Of a DNA stretch of 64,000 nt, positions 23,685 through 31,811 are shown piece by piece. Source of the stretch: Udaeobacter sp963725505 (GTDB lineage Bacteria; Verrucomicrobiota; Verrucomicrobiia; Chthoniobacterales; UBA10450); NCBI GenBank assembly GCA_963725505.1, contig CAVRYN010000005.1, positions 558,001 to 622,000 of the forward strand. Direction: 5' to 3'. Numbering within the stretch: the stretch's first letter is position 1; the number at the start of each line of letters is the position of its first letter. The position numbers and the translations under genes were made by a program. The notes beneath the pieces were generated by a model. That model saw nothing but the letters and a program-made list of their open reading frames with translations, had not been told where the DNA came from and ran no database searches.

Positions 23685-26600
23685 TCACGCCGATTTCAAA
23701 ATGTGTTTGATGCCGCGGATGGGGATGACCACCCAGGTGGGGCGGTGATTTAGCTCGTAGCCGATTTCATACACCGCTTTGTCGAGCAAATAGGCTTGGA
23801 GCATGATTTGAAGGTCGTCGCTGTTTTTCGGGATGAAAATCGCGCCAGCGGTCGTTTTCAAATAGCTTTGCAGAAAGACGCTGCTCATCTGCCGGCACCA
23901 GAGATCGGCCCAGCGCTCCAGGAAAGGCACATCTTCTTTGCGCATGGCCGGCTGCCAGAGCGCGCTGTAAGCCGCGTATTGGAACGAGCGCATCATACCG
24001 GCGACGTCGCGCAACGCGGAGCGTTTGAGCTTTCGATCGCTCAGCGGACGCGCCGGTTCGCCTTCAAAATCGAGAATTACGAAATCTTTTCCGGTGTAAA
24101 GCAATTGCCCGAGATGATAGTCGCCGTGAATCCGGATTTTCGCAGCATTGGTGCGCCGATCGAGCAGCCGTTTTTCGCACGCGAGTATGTCCTGCTCCGC
24201 GGCGAGCACTTCCTTCGCTTCATCTCGAAATGATCGCGAGAGGTCGGGCAATTTCTTCTCGAGAAGTGTAAGCGTCCGCCGCAACGATGTGCGCATCGTC
24301 TGGTAAACAGAACGCTGCGCCATGGCATTGAATGGCTCAGGCCGGAATGCAGGATCATCAGCGGATGATGCGAGCGCCAGATGCAGTTCGCCGGTGCGTT
24401 GCCCAAACAGGTTCACTTTCTCAGGGTAAACTCCGCCGATCAGCTCATCCAGCAACGCGCCCGGGGGCGCAACCTCATTCTGAAGATCGGCTTTGCGCTC
24501 CAGTACCCGGTCATAATAGCGACCCACCGCGTCCACGGTGCGCGTCCAAACGTCGCCTTCATTTGGAGCAGCGCGTTGCAACAGGCAGACGACAGTCGGT
24601 TCTGCTTTTGCCCGGCGATATTCAATCGCACCGACGAACGCCGGCACATTTGGAAAATCCGTCTGTTCTGTTAGGAACCGGTTGATTTCGACATCGGGAT
24701 TCAGGCCGTCCTCGATCTTGCGATAGAGTTTGAGGAAAAATTTGTTATGAAAGAGTATTGACGAATTACTCTGCTCTCCACTTACGACGTATGAATCACC
24801 CGAGGCACCGGTTTGATCTGCGTCGAATCCGCTAGCGATAATGCCAACAAACTCGCCAGATCGCGCCTTCATCGCCTGACGGCGCACGATCGCTTCGAAT
24901 AATTGCGAGCGAAAGGTTTCGTCCCAGATAGCGTCGAGCAGAACTGCTCCATCGCTGCCTGCGAAACGTGCAATGATCGCGTGCGGGGCACTTTGGGAAA
25001 CGGAGCGTGCCACGGCGTTCGAAGCGATTTTTACCGGGATGGCATACGTTTCCGTGGGAGCATCCAGATAGCTAATCTCAATGAACCAGAGTTGCGCGGC
25101 ATCCGCGTCCGTGGAAATAGGAAGCTGCTCGATCACCTTCAACTGCCGAAGTGTTCTCGCCTTGGAACCGAACCAGCGGCAGTTGCGGATATACGTGGGC
25201 AAGATTTCGCGCTCCAGCTGTTCGCGCTGACCGTCGTGAAGCAGGACCTCCAGCTGAGCCGGCGCTTTGATCGTTGGCACAACGCGTTTCTTCGACGCAC
25301 GTCGAGTGTCGGTTGGTGCTTGCAGCGCGAACCAATAATAGGCATGCGGGCCGAGCGTGATGACGTAGCGTGACTTCCTGATTGGCCGAAACAGATTGCG
25401 GCTAAAAACTTCCATGGGAACGAAGCCGGCGAAGCGCGACAGATCCAATTCCAGCGACTGCGCGAACCGCGAAAGATTTGCCACCACCACTATGGTCTCG
25501 TTTTCCCAACGGCGAAGGAACGCCAGAACTTTCGCATTATCAGGGTAGAGGAACTCTAGAGAGCCGCGTGAGAACGCCTTGAAGTTTTTTCGCATGGCGA
25601 TGACCCGGCGCGTCCACCATAGTAGAGAGGAGAGATTTTTCTGCTGGTTTTCGACGTTGACGGCTTCGTAGTGATATTCGGGATCAATCGTGACCGGCAG
25701 ATAAAGCTGCTGCGGGTTCGCTCTCGAGAATCCTGCGTTTCGGTCCGGACTCCACTGCATTGGCGTGCGGCAACCATTGCGATCGCCCAGATAAAAATTG
25801 TCGCCCATGCCGATTTCATCGCCGTAATAAACGATGGGGGTGCCAGGCATTGAGAATAGGAGCGTATTCAGCAGCTCGATTTTGCGCCGGCTGTTTGCAA
25901 GCAGCGGAGAAAGCCGGCGGCGGATGCCAAGATTAATCCGCGCGTGCGGATCGGTGGCGTAAACCCGGTACATGTAGTCGCGCTCCTCATCTGTCACCAT
26001 TTCCAAGGTGAGCTCGTCATGGTTGCGTAGAAACATCGCCCACTGGCAACTTTCGGGGATCGAAGGAGTCTGCTCCATGATGTCGATGATCGGAAAGCGA
26101 TCTTCCATCTGCAGCGCCATGAACATGCGCGGCATGAGTGGAAAGTGAAAACTCATGTGGGATTCGTCCCCTTTGCCGAAATAAGCGGCAGCGTCCTCCG
26201 GCCATTGGTTGGCCTCTGCAAGCATCATGCGGTTCGGGAACTTCGCATCGAGGTGCGCGCGCAACTTCCGGAGATATTCATGCGTCTCAGCCAGGTTCTC
26301 ACAATTACTGTCTTCCCGTTCGTACAGGTACGGGACAGCATCGAGACGAAGCCCGTCGACACCCATGGACAACCAGAAGTCGCAGACCTTCTCCACGGCA
26401 TCATGCACGGCAGGATTATCAAAATTCAGATCCGGCTGATGCGAATAAAACCGGTGCCAATAATACGCTTTTGCGACGGGGTCCCACGCCCAGTTCGATG
26501 TTTCAAAATCTTTGAAGATGATTCGCGCGTCCTTGAATTTCTCCGGAGTGTCGCTCCAGACATAGAAGTCCTTGTAAGCGAGGTCATCACTGTAGCCGGG

Positions 26601-27077
26601 GTCGGTGACCCCGGCGGCTCGCGATTTCGATTGGTCCCTGCCGGAGCCATCCGTCTTCGCCGAGGCTACGGCGGACGAGCCGACTCCCGTTGCGGCTACG
26701 GCGCGTCGTGATTTTTGGAACCAGAGATTTTGATCGGACGTGTGATTGATCACCAGTTCTGTGATGACGCGCAGATTACGCTCATGTGCGGCGTCCAGGA
26801 GCGCTCGGAAATCATCGAGCGTCCCGAAATTCGGATTGACGTCAAAATAATCGGCAATGTCGTAGCCGTCATCGCGCAGCGGAGACGGATAGAATGGCAG
26901 CAGCCAGATGGCGGTGATCCCCAACTCCTGGAGATAATCCAGCTTGTCGATCAGACCGCGGAAGTCACCCATCCCGTCACCGTCGCTGTCGCAAAAAGTT
27001 TTGACGTGCAGCTCGTAGATGACGGCGTCCTTGTACCAAAGCGGATCGACAGATGTATTATCAGGCCCCTGTGCCAT
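23685..27077 (-). CDS. treS: Trehalose synthase-maltokinase fusion with an in-frame repeat insertion
   Basis: The N-terminal GH13 domain interconverts maltose and trehalose, with nucleophile Asp246 (DGLRLDAVPY), acid/base Glu288 (LAEANQW) and Asp354 (FLRNHDE). The C-terminal ~500 residues are a maltokinase-like domain (IHGDYHLGQLLYTG, DFEGEPARPLSDRKLKRSAL start). It feeds trehalose into maltose-1-phosphate and glucan synthesis. I start at MAQGPDNTSV (27077), preceded by AAAGG; the longer frame adds 12 residues. Residues ~126-166, between WFQKSRR and KDFYVWSD, are extra and are encoded by a palindromic repeat. In related TreS proteins this gap is a short loop. Total is 1130 residues. Confidence 0.9.
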   Translation of the reverse strand: MAQGPDNTSVDPLWYKDAVIYELHVKTFCDSDGDGMGDFRGLIDKLDYLQELGITAIWLLPFYPSPLRDDGYDIADYFDVNPNFGTLDDFRALLDAAHERNLRVITELVINHTSDQNLWFQKSRRAVAATGVGSSAVASAKTDGSGRDQSKSRAAGVTDPGYSDDLAYKDFYVWSDTPEKFKDARIIFKDFETSNWAWDPVAKAYYWHRFYSHQPDLNFDNPAVHDAVEKVCDFWLSMGVDGLRLDAVPYLYEREDSNCENLAETHEYLRKLRAHLDAKFPNRMMLAEANQWPEDAAAYFGKGDESHMSFHFPLMPRMFMALQMEDRFPIIDIMEQTPSIPESCQWAMFLRNHDELTLEMVTDEERDYMYRVYATDPHARINLGIRRRLSPLLANSRRKIELLNTLLFSMPGTPIVYYGDEIGMGDNFYLGDRNGCRTPMQWSPDRNAGFSRANPQQLYLPVTIDPEYHYEAVNVENQQKNLSSLLWWTRRVIAMRKNFKAFSRGSLEFLYPDNAKVLAFLRRWENETIVVVANLSRFAQSLELDLSRFAGFVPMEVFSRNLFRPIRKSRYVITLGPHAYYWFALQAPTDTRRASKKRVVPTIKAPAQLEVLLHDGQREQLEREILPTYIRNCRWFGSKARTLRQLKVIEQLPISTDADAAQLWFIEISYLDAPTETYAIPVKIASNAVARSVSQSAPHAIIARFAGSDGAVLLDAIWDETFRSQLFEAIVRRQAMKARSGEFVGIIASGFDADQTGASGDSYVVSGEQSNSSILFHNKFFLKLYRKIEDGLNPDVEINRFLTEQTDFPNVPAFVGAIEYRRAKAEPTVVCLLQRAAPNEGDVWTRTVDAVGRYYDRVLERKADLQNEVAPPGALLDELIGGVYPEKVNLFGQRTGELHLALASSADDPAFRPEPFNAMAQRSVYQTMRTSLRRTLTLLEKKLPDLSRSFRDEAKEVLAAEQDILACEKRLLDRRTNAAKIRIHGDYHLGQLLYTGKDFVILDFEGEPARPLSDRKLKRSALRDVAGMMRSFQYAAYSALWQPAMRKEDVPFLERWADLWCRQMSSVFLQSYLKTTAGAIFIPKNSDDLQIMLQAYLLDKAVYEIGYELNHRPTWVVIPIRGIKHILKSA
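26591..26703. repeat. GTAGCCGGGGTCGG palindromic repeat inside treS
   Basis: The plus strand starts TGTAGCCGGGGTCGGTGACC and ends GTTGCGGCTACGGC. The inner part GGGGTCGGTGACCCC is a perfect palindrome-like hairpin. It is the same family as the intergenic elements at 29088-29157 and 32941-32972. Here it lies within the coding region of treS, in frame on the minus strand. Confidence 0.75.
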
Positions 27078-27250
27078 GCGATTAACCTTTGACGTATAAA
27101 ACGCGGAGCGCAATCAATCCCGAACGCTTTTAGGGTCAACCGATTTCGGACCCCGGAAAACTGTGGACGAAGGCGCCTGCGCAGATTAAGACACGCGATT
27201 GCGACCCTGCGCTCGATCTTCTTTCTGATTCCTGCAATTCCTGATCATAG

Positions 27251-27928
27251 ATGGGAACATCCAAACTAGTTACCTCCACGCCCCGTGAACCAAAGAAACG
27301 GGTGCGCCTGCCAAAGTCGCGAGCGCGACCGCTCACTGTTACGCCGCAACTCGAACCCGGCGCGCCCAGTGATCTGGACTTGATGCGGGGAATCCAAGCC
27401 GAGGACCCCGATGCGCTTTCTCAGCTTTACGATCGCTACAACGGCATTTTGAAGGCGCTTATCCTGAGGGTGATCCACAACGAAGCCGAGGCCGACGATC
27501 TTTTACAGGAGATCTTCATGGAGATTTGGAATCAGGCCAAAAATTTTTCTGCGCAAAAGGGCAAACCGCTCGGCTGGATGGTGACACTGGCCCGGCGACG
27601 GGCCATTGATGGCCTGCGCAAGAAGCAGGCTTATGCGCGTGCCGAGGAACGCCTGCAAAACGAAACCGAACAGCAGCCCGATGCCTGGGTGCATAACGCC
27701 ACCGAGGAAGAAATCCTGCTGAGCGACACGCGCGCCCTCATCCGCAAGGTAATAAAGAGCCTGCCACCGGCCCAGCAGCTGGCAATCGATCTTGCATTTT
27801 TTAAGGGCATGAGCCAGCGCGAAATCGCCGCAAAAACGAATACACCGTTAGGGACGGTAAAGACCCGGCTTGAACTGGGACTGAAAAAAATTTATGACGG
27901 CCTCAAGGAGTTGAAAGATGAACTTTAG
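27251..27928 (+). CDS. ECF-type sigma factor, SigK-like
   Basis: Region 2 is at ~45-115 (LSQLYDRYNGILKALILRV, EADDLLQEIFMEIWNQAKNF, MVTLARRRAIDGLRKK) and region 4 at ~165-220 (LPPAQQLAIDLAFFKGMSQR, then TPLGTVKTRLELGLKKI). The ~40-residue basic N-terminus is extra. The SQREIAAKTNTPLGTVKTRL helix-turn-helix is typical of SigK/RpoE-like factors. Its end overlaps the next small gene by 11 bases, which suggests that gene is its regulator. It is divergent from treS. Confidence 0.92.
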   Translation: MGTSKLVTSTPREPKKRVRLPKSRARPLTVTPQLEPGAPSDLDLMRGIQAEDPDALSQLYDRYNGILKALILRVIHNEAEADDLLQEIFMEIWNQAKNFSAQKGKPLGWMVTLARRRAIDGLRKKQAYARAEERLQNETEQQPDAWVHNATEEEILLSDTRALIRKVIKSLPPAQQLAIDLAFFKGMSQREIAAKTNTPLGTVKTRLELGLKKIYDGLKELKDEL

Positions 27929-28154
27929 CGAGTTCCAGAACCAGGCGCGGCTCTATGTTATCGGCGCGCTGGAGCCGGAAGAATCGGAGGAATTCGAAGA
28001 AGCCCGCAAGAAATTCGGGAAAAAGGGCGAAGACTTCATCACCAAATGTTACGCGCTGCATGAAGCATTTGCCCTAAGTTTGCGTCCGGCGAAAGCCTCC
28101 GCCGCAATCAAAGAGCGGCTGATGACGATGGTAAGAGCAAAGAAGGAAGCCTAG
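27918..28154 (+). CDS. Putative cytoplasmic anti-sigma-like partner
   Basis: A 78-residue acidic helical protein that starts within the end of the sigma-factor gene. LYVIGALEPEESEEFEEARK resembles the N-terminal anti-sigma domain of RskA-type proteins, where a similar helix follows a short linker. There is no zinc HxxxCxxC motif and no membrane segment, so if it is an anti-sigma factor it is soluble. The role is inferred from the overlap and this short similarity. Confidence 0.6.
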   Translation: MNFSEFQNQARLYVIGALEPEESEEFEEARKKFGKKGEDFITKCYALHEAFALSLRPAKASAAIKERLMTMVRAKKEA

Positions 28155-28173
28155 TTGCCGGACCTGCCTTCTC

Positions 28174-28666
28174 TCAATCCTCCAGCTCGCGCAGGATAAA
28201 TTCCTGTAGGAAACCGTAGAAGTTTACCTGGAACAGACTCAAGTCGCGGCGCGATCCGATGGGCGAACGCAAATGGTCGTTTAGCTCGTTGTCCGTGAAG
28301 TTGTTTTTGGCTGCTATGACGAGCCGCGCCTGATTCAGCGCATTCAACCAGGCGTCGGCATGTTTCGCTGGGAATCCGTAGAGTGCGATTAGCTAGAGTT
28401 TCTTCGTTACCGTTTAGTTGCTCCAAATCGGCGGCCACAGTCTCGGTCGCCGTCTGAAAGAGACGCCGCAGCTCGGGTTCGACATACATCTTCCACTCCG
28501 CGCAAAGCTCGGTTTCTTTGCCGTTTGTTGGAGGACTGAAGAGGCGTTGTTCGGCAGCGGGCGCACCATCTGGGTTGGCGCTTGCCGGAATCTGCCGAAG
28601 CAGTTCGGCAAGAAGCGGGTCTAGTTCCGAGATCTCGATCGCACTTTTGCGGCGGCAAATCTCCAT
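28174..28666 (-). pseudogene. DUF2017-type gene with one frameshift, next to clpS
   Basis: The N-terminal half (MEICRRKSAIEISELDPLLAE) reads in one frame and the C-terminal half (HADAWLNALNQARLVIAAKN ... GSRRDLSLFQVNFYGFLQEF) in the next. Joined, they match DUF2017, a family often encoded beside clpS. The switch is at about 28373, where one extra C would restore the frame. The span is 3n+1 bases. Either the gene is newly broken or this is a sequencing indel. It starts one base after the clpS stop. The DUF2017 function is unknown. Confidence 0.7.
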
Positions 28667-28667
28667 A

Positions 28668-29048
28668 TCAACCTGCCTTTTCCAGTGTGGCGAGCAGGAG
28701 ATAACCGTGCAGTTGTTGCACATAAAGCTCGGCGCGCTCCCGCATGCCGCTCCACAAAATCGAACGCCCGTTCTGATGCACTTCCAACATGTGTCTTTCC
28801 GCTCTCTCGCGCGGATAACCGAAGACCCGTTGGAAAACCATGGTCACATAACTCATCAAATTGACCGGATCGTTGTGGACCACCACTTGCCACGGAAGAT
28901 CGAGATCTTCTTCCGAACGCGTTTCTTTTTCGATCGTAGGCTCCGCCGTCGTTATGGTTCCGGTCTTCTCGTTTGAGATATGCGTGATCCCTTCTATTTC
29001 TTGGATCTGCGCCAGGCATCCGCCGTCCCGGGGTGGCCCGCAACTCAT
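28668..29048 (-). CDS. clpS: ATP-dependent Clp protease adaptor ClpS
   Basis: ClpS delivers N-degron substrates to ClpA/ClpC-ClpP. The core is at residues ~50-126: PWQVVVHNDPVNLMSYVTMV contains the conserved HNDP and Met that recognise the N-terminal residue, then RAERHMLEVHQNGRSILWSG. I start at MSCGPPRDGGCLAQ (29048) because the longer frame runs into a palindromic repeat. The ~48 residues before the core are a variable N-terminal arm, longer than in E. coli. It is followed by the DUF2017 gene. Confidence 0.9.
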   Translation of the reverse strand: MSCGPPRDGGCLAQIQEIEGITHISNEKTGTITTAEPTIEKETRSEEDLDLPWQVVVHNDPVNLMSYVTMVFQRVFGYPRERAERHMLEVHQNGRSILWSGMRERAELYVQQLHGYLLLATLEKAG

Positions 29049-29087
29049 GGCTAAAAGGCTAACATACGCCGCCCTCAGTTCAAACCG

Positions 29088-29157
29088 CTGTAGCCGGCAT
29101 CGGTGATGCCGGATCGCTGAGATTCGTTCCACCGGCATCACCGATCCCGGCTACAGT
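29088..29157. repeat. GTAGCCGG repeat between clpS and ybeY
   Basis: The element runs CTGTAGCCGGCATCGGTGAT ... ATCACCGATCCCGGCTACAG. The ends are inverted copies over ~20 bases, with an asymmetric middle. The ybeY stop codon and its last few codons lie inside the right arm. Confidence 0.75.
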
Positions 29158-29584
29158 CGCTCAGAATTTTTTCCTGCGCGTTTTTCATTTTCCGCGCGCC
29201 GGATTGCGTGCGGTCGTCGAATCCGTGCAAATGTAAAAGGCCATGGACAATGTACAGCTGGAGCTCGCGCCCGAGCGAATTTCCAAACCCATGGGCATGC
29301 CGTTTTGCTGTCTCGACGCTGATAAAAATTTCGCCGTGTTGAAACGTTAGCACGTCGGTCGGTCCCGTTTCGCCGAGAAACTGCCGATGCAACTGCGACA
29401 TCCGGCGATCGGAAATAAGCCAGACGAAAATCTTTGGCAGTTTGCTCAAATCCGTTTGCTTCCGCTTTCGTGATTGCAGACAACGGCGCACGGCTTTTGC
29501 GGCGAACTTTTCAAGACCAGCCGCGTTGACTGAAATCTTCCGCTGAAGATTACGTACGCTGATCTGCGGGGGAGGTTTTCCCAT
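29138..29584 (-). CDS. ybeY: Endoribonuclease YbeY, third metal-site His replaced
   Basis: YbeY processes the 16S rRNA 3' end and helps ribosome quality control. The family block VHGLLHLHGFDD is at residues 113-124, but the third zinc ligand of the usual HGxLHLxGyDH pattern is Asp124 here, while His114 and His118 remain and His120 is extra. TGPTDVLTFQHGEIFIS is the other signature. At 148 residues it has normal length, but the last eight residues (SDCSRDR) are encoded by a palindromic repeat that also supplies the stop. Confidence 0.85.
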   Translation of the reverse strand: MGKPPPQISVRNLQRKISVNAAGLEKFAAKAVRRCLQSRKRKQTDLSKLPKIFVWLISDRRMSQLHRQFLGETGPTDVLTFQHGEIFISVETAKRHAHGFGNSLGRELQLYIVHGLLHLHGFDDRTQSGARKMKNAQEKILSDCSRDR

Positions 29585-29585
29585 T

Positions 29586-29620
29586 TAGCGATTTAACGAT
29601 TCAGTGATTTAGCGATTGCG
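29586..29620. repeat. Left inverted repeat beside the four-helix-bundle gene
   Basis: The stretch TTAGCGATTTAACGATTCAG and what follows is a run of near-direct 7-9-base units (gattta, gcgat). Its reverse complement reappears at 29977-30012 on the other side of the gene at 29609-29977. Confidence 0.7.
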
Positions 29621-29977
29621 CTTTGCCGTCGCGAGCGATGCAGAAAAAATCTTCACGAGCTCTTCACATTCATTCATCAGCGGTTCGAACAAGTTCCGTC
29701 GGAGCAATTCAGCTTCGACTAACAATTCGAACCAGAATAGCGTCTCATCTGCTTCTTCCGCTACGATACTGACCTTGGAGATGAAATCGGCCGCAGAACG
29801 CGCTCGACAAGCGGCTCGATAATTCGCAGCCAGTGAAGTTCCTGAGCGCAGAAACTGCCTCCCGATTATGCGCGTTGCTTCATCCTTTGGGAGTTTAGCA
29901 AACGCTTTGATAGTCCGAATGGCGAACTTCTTCGTCCTGTCCTGCAACTGTTTGGCTTGATGGAGTGTGTTTATCAT
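29609..29977 (-). CDS. Four-helix-bundle protein (23S rRNA intervening-sequence/S23 family)
   Basis: A 122-residue all-helical protein with the family blocks RTIKAFAKLPKDEATRIIGR, QFLRSGTSLAANYRAACRAR and FISKVSIVAEEADETLFWFE. The family includes proteins encoded in 23S rRNA intervening sequences and the Avd accessory proteins of diversity-generating retroelements. The function of free-standing copies is unclear. Here it stands alone between ybeY and an oxidoreductase gene, and both ends lie in inverted repeats, so the unit looks like an inserted cassette. Confidence 0.85.
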   Translation of the reverse strand: MINTLHQAKQLQDRTKKFAIRTIKAFAKLPKDEATRIIGRQFLRSGTSLAANYRAACRARSAADFISKVSIVAEEADETLFWFELLVEAELLRRNLFEPLMNECEELVKIFSASLATAKRNR

Positions 29978-30012
29978 CCAATCGTTAAATCACTAAATCG
30001 CTAAATCGTTAA
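29977..30012. repeat. Right inverted repeat beside the four-helix-bundle gene
   Basis: The stretch CCAATCGTTAAATCACTAAA and what follows is the approximate reverse complement of 29586-29620. With the left copy it frames the gene at 29609. Confidence 0.7.
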
Positions 30013-30019
30013 TTATTTT

Positions 30020-31375
30020 TCACGCCGGCGGTCTCTGCTCCGCTTGGAAGTTGCGCGTGATGAGCCGTGCGCCTTTGTCGAAGGTTAGATACGCCCACCC
30101 CCATTGAAGAAGCACAAGCAAGCGGTTGCGGAAGCCGACCAAAAAAATGATATGCACAAACAACCACGCCAGCCACGCCGCGAGACCGCTCAGGTGCATG
30201 AACTTTAAATCGGCGACCGCTTTGTTTCGCCCGATCGTCGCCATAGTTCCCTTGTCCCAATAACGGAATCTTTGCGGTTTCCGCCCTTGTATCATTGCCA
30301 GGACGTTGCGCGCTGCATGGCGGCCCTGTTGCATTGCCACTGGTGAGATTCCCGGCAAAGGCTGTCCAGTCTGATGCGCAAAATTCGCCAGGTCGCCAAT
30401 CACCTGGACTTCCGGGTGCCCGGGAATCGTAAGGTCGTCGTTAATAATGACGCGGCCGACCCTGTCAGCCGGCACGCCGAGCGTTCTTCCAACGAACGAC
30501 GCACTATTCCCGGCCGCCCAAATCTTAACGCGGCAAGGAATAAATTCATCGCCAACCTGTATGCCGGCTTCGGTAAGATTTGTTGCCCGCGTGCTTGTGC
30601 GCACTTCCACGCCCAGATCCACGAGCTGTTTGCGCGCGCTCTCCGATAAATCCGGCGGATAAGCAGCCAGGAGACGCGGCTCGCCTTCTATGAGGATGAC
30701 CCGCGCCTGCGATGGATCGATGTGGCGAAAGTCTCTGGCCATTGTGTAGCGGGAGATTTCCGCGATCGCCCCGGCCATTTCAACGCCAGTCGGGCCGCCG
30801 CCGATGATGACGAAATTCATCGCGTCCCTCCGCGCGGCTTCATCTGGAGTTTTTTCGGCATATTCGAATGCCAAAAGAATCCGGCGGCGCAGCTCAACCG
30901 CGTCCTCCAGACTTTTTAATCCGGGGGCAAGTTTCTCCCACTCATTATGGCCAAAGTAGGAATGTCGGGCGCCGGTGGCGACGATCAGATAGTCGTAATC
31001 GATTTCGAGGTCGACCATCTTTACTTTTTTCGCCTCAACATCCACGGATTGCACTTCGGCAAGGATCACTTCCACGTTCTTGCATTTGCTCAGGATTGCG
31101 CGCACCGGGGCAGCGATGTCGGCGGGTGAGAGTGCGGCTGTCGCGACCTGATACAGCAGAGGTTGAAAGAGATGGTAATTGGTGCGGTCGATCACAGTGA
31201 CGCGCACATCTTTACACGCCAATTTTTTCGCCGCCTCGAGCCCGCCAAAACCCGCGCCAATGATGATGACGCGCGGTTTTCCTGTGAAGGCGTTTAACCA
31301 TGCAGCAAAATTGTAGGGCGTTTTGTGAAACGCCAATTCCGGCGTTGACACAGATGCCCTACAATCGATAACCAT
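30020..31375 (-). CDS. NAD(P)/FAD-dependent oxidoreductase, NDH-2-like
   Basis: Likely a non-proton-pumping NADH:quinone oxidoreductase on the inner membrane face, feeding electrons to menaquinone. The FAD motif IIGAGFGGLEAAKKL, the NLF loop NYHLFQPLLYQVAT, the NAD motif VIIGGGPTGVEMAGAIAE, and VIGDLANFAHQTGQPLPGIS are diagnostic. The C-terminus has a hydrophobic/amphipathic segment (LAAWLAWLFVHIIFLVGF) for membrane binding. The frame begins inside a GTAGGGCG repeat; the first ~25 codons come from it, so the true start is uncertain (domain begins near residue 34). Confidence 0.88.
   Translation of the reverse strand: MVIDCRASVSTPELAFHKTPYNFAAWLNAFTGKPRVIIIGAGFGGLEAAKKLACKDVRVTVIDRTNYHLFQPLLYQVATAALSPADIAAPVRAILSKCKNVEVILAEVQSVDVEAKKVKMVDLEIDYDYLIVATGARHSYFGHNEWEKLAPGLKSLEDAVELRRRILLAFEYAEKTPDEAARRDAMNFVIIGGGPTGVEMAGAIAEISRYTMARDFRHIDPSQARVILIEGEPRLLAAYPPDLSESARKQLVDLGVEVRTSTRATNLTEAGIQVGDEFIPCRVKIWAAGNSASFVGRTLGVPADRVGRVIINDDLTIPGHPEVQVIGDLANFAHQTGQPLPGISPVAMQQGRHAARNVLAMIQGRKPQRFRYWDKGTMATIGRNKAVADLKFMHLSGLAAWLAWLFVHIIFLVGFRNRLLVLLQWGWAYLTFDKGARLITRNFQAEQRPPA
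31309..31369. repeat. GTAGGGCGT-type repeat, copy 2, at the start of the oxidoreductase gene
   Basis: It contains TTGTAGGGCGTTTTGTGAAA on the left and CACAGATGCCCTACAATCG on the right, complementary across TAGGGC(A/G). It is related to 13637-13713. It overlaps the first codons of the oxidoreductase frame and sits just before rpmI on the other strand. Confidence 0.65.
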
Positions 31376-31414
31376 CTGTCATTGTGCCAGCGCGAAATTA
31401 TCTTTCGCGCCCTT

Positions 31415-31624
31415 ATGCCGAAGCCAATTGCGCGAAGCAAAACACGTAAAGCAGTAGCGAAGCGTTTTAAAATCACGGCCCGCGGCAAGGTGCTACGAGC
31501 GCACTCTTCGCGACGTCATTTGTTGTCTTCCAAACGTGCAAAGCGCAAACGCCGGCTGGGCAAAGCAGCGCTCGTGGACAGTACCGATGTAGCGCGCATA
31601 AAGGCGAATCTCCCATTTGGCTGA
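31415..31624 (+). CDS. rpmI: 50S ribosomal protein L35
   Basis: L35 is a small basic 50S protein that binds 23S rRNA. The start at 31415 gives MPKPIARSKTRKAVAKRFKI, with the family core KTRKAVAKRFKITARGKVLR and the SSRRHLLSSKRAKRKRRL block. At 69 residues it is normal. Its usual partner rplT is not downstream; a repeat and an SRP RNA gene follow instead. Confidence 0.93.
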   Translation: MPKPIARSKTRKAVAKRFKITARGKVLRAHSSRRHLLSSKRAKRKRRLGKAALVDSTDVARIKANLPFG

Positions 31625-31635
31625 GAGGCGCGCCT

Positions 31636-31703
31636 GTTCGGAGTTCCGCGTTTACGCGGCCGCTCAGGCGCGCGGTGGTTGCCGCCTGAAGGCGGAACTC
31701 CGA
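31636..31703. repeat. GGAGTTCCGCG palindromic repeat, copy 2
   Basis: The outer arms are CGGAGTTCCGCGTTTACGCG and GCCTGAAGGCGGAACTCCG. It is close to 13508-13560 but with a longer loop. It lies between rpmI and the SRP RNA. Confidence 0.7.
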
Positions 31704-31811
31704 ACCGCCGCTCTCGCAGGTTGTTGAGACGCCAGGGACAACGCGCCGATTTTCTCATCGAAAGTTTCGGCGTTCGCGGTTGCGCGTTGCGATTCTTGCG
31801 AGAAGATTTGC

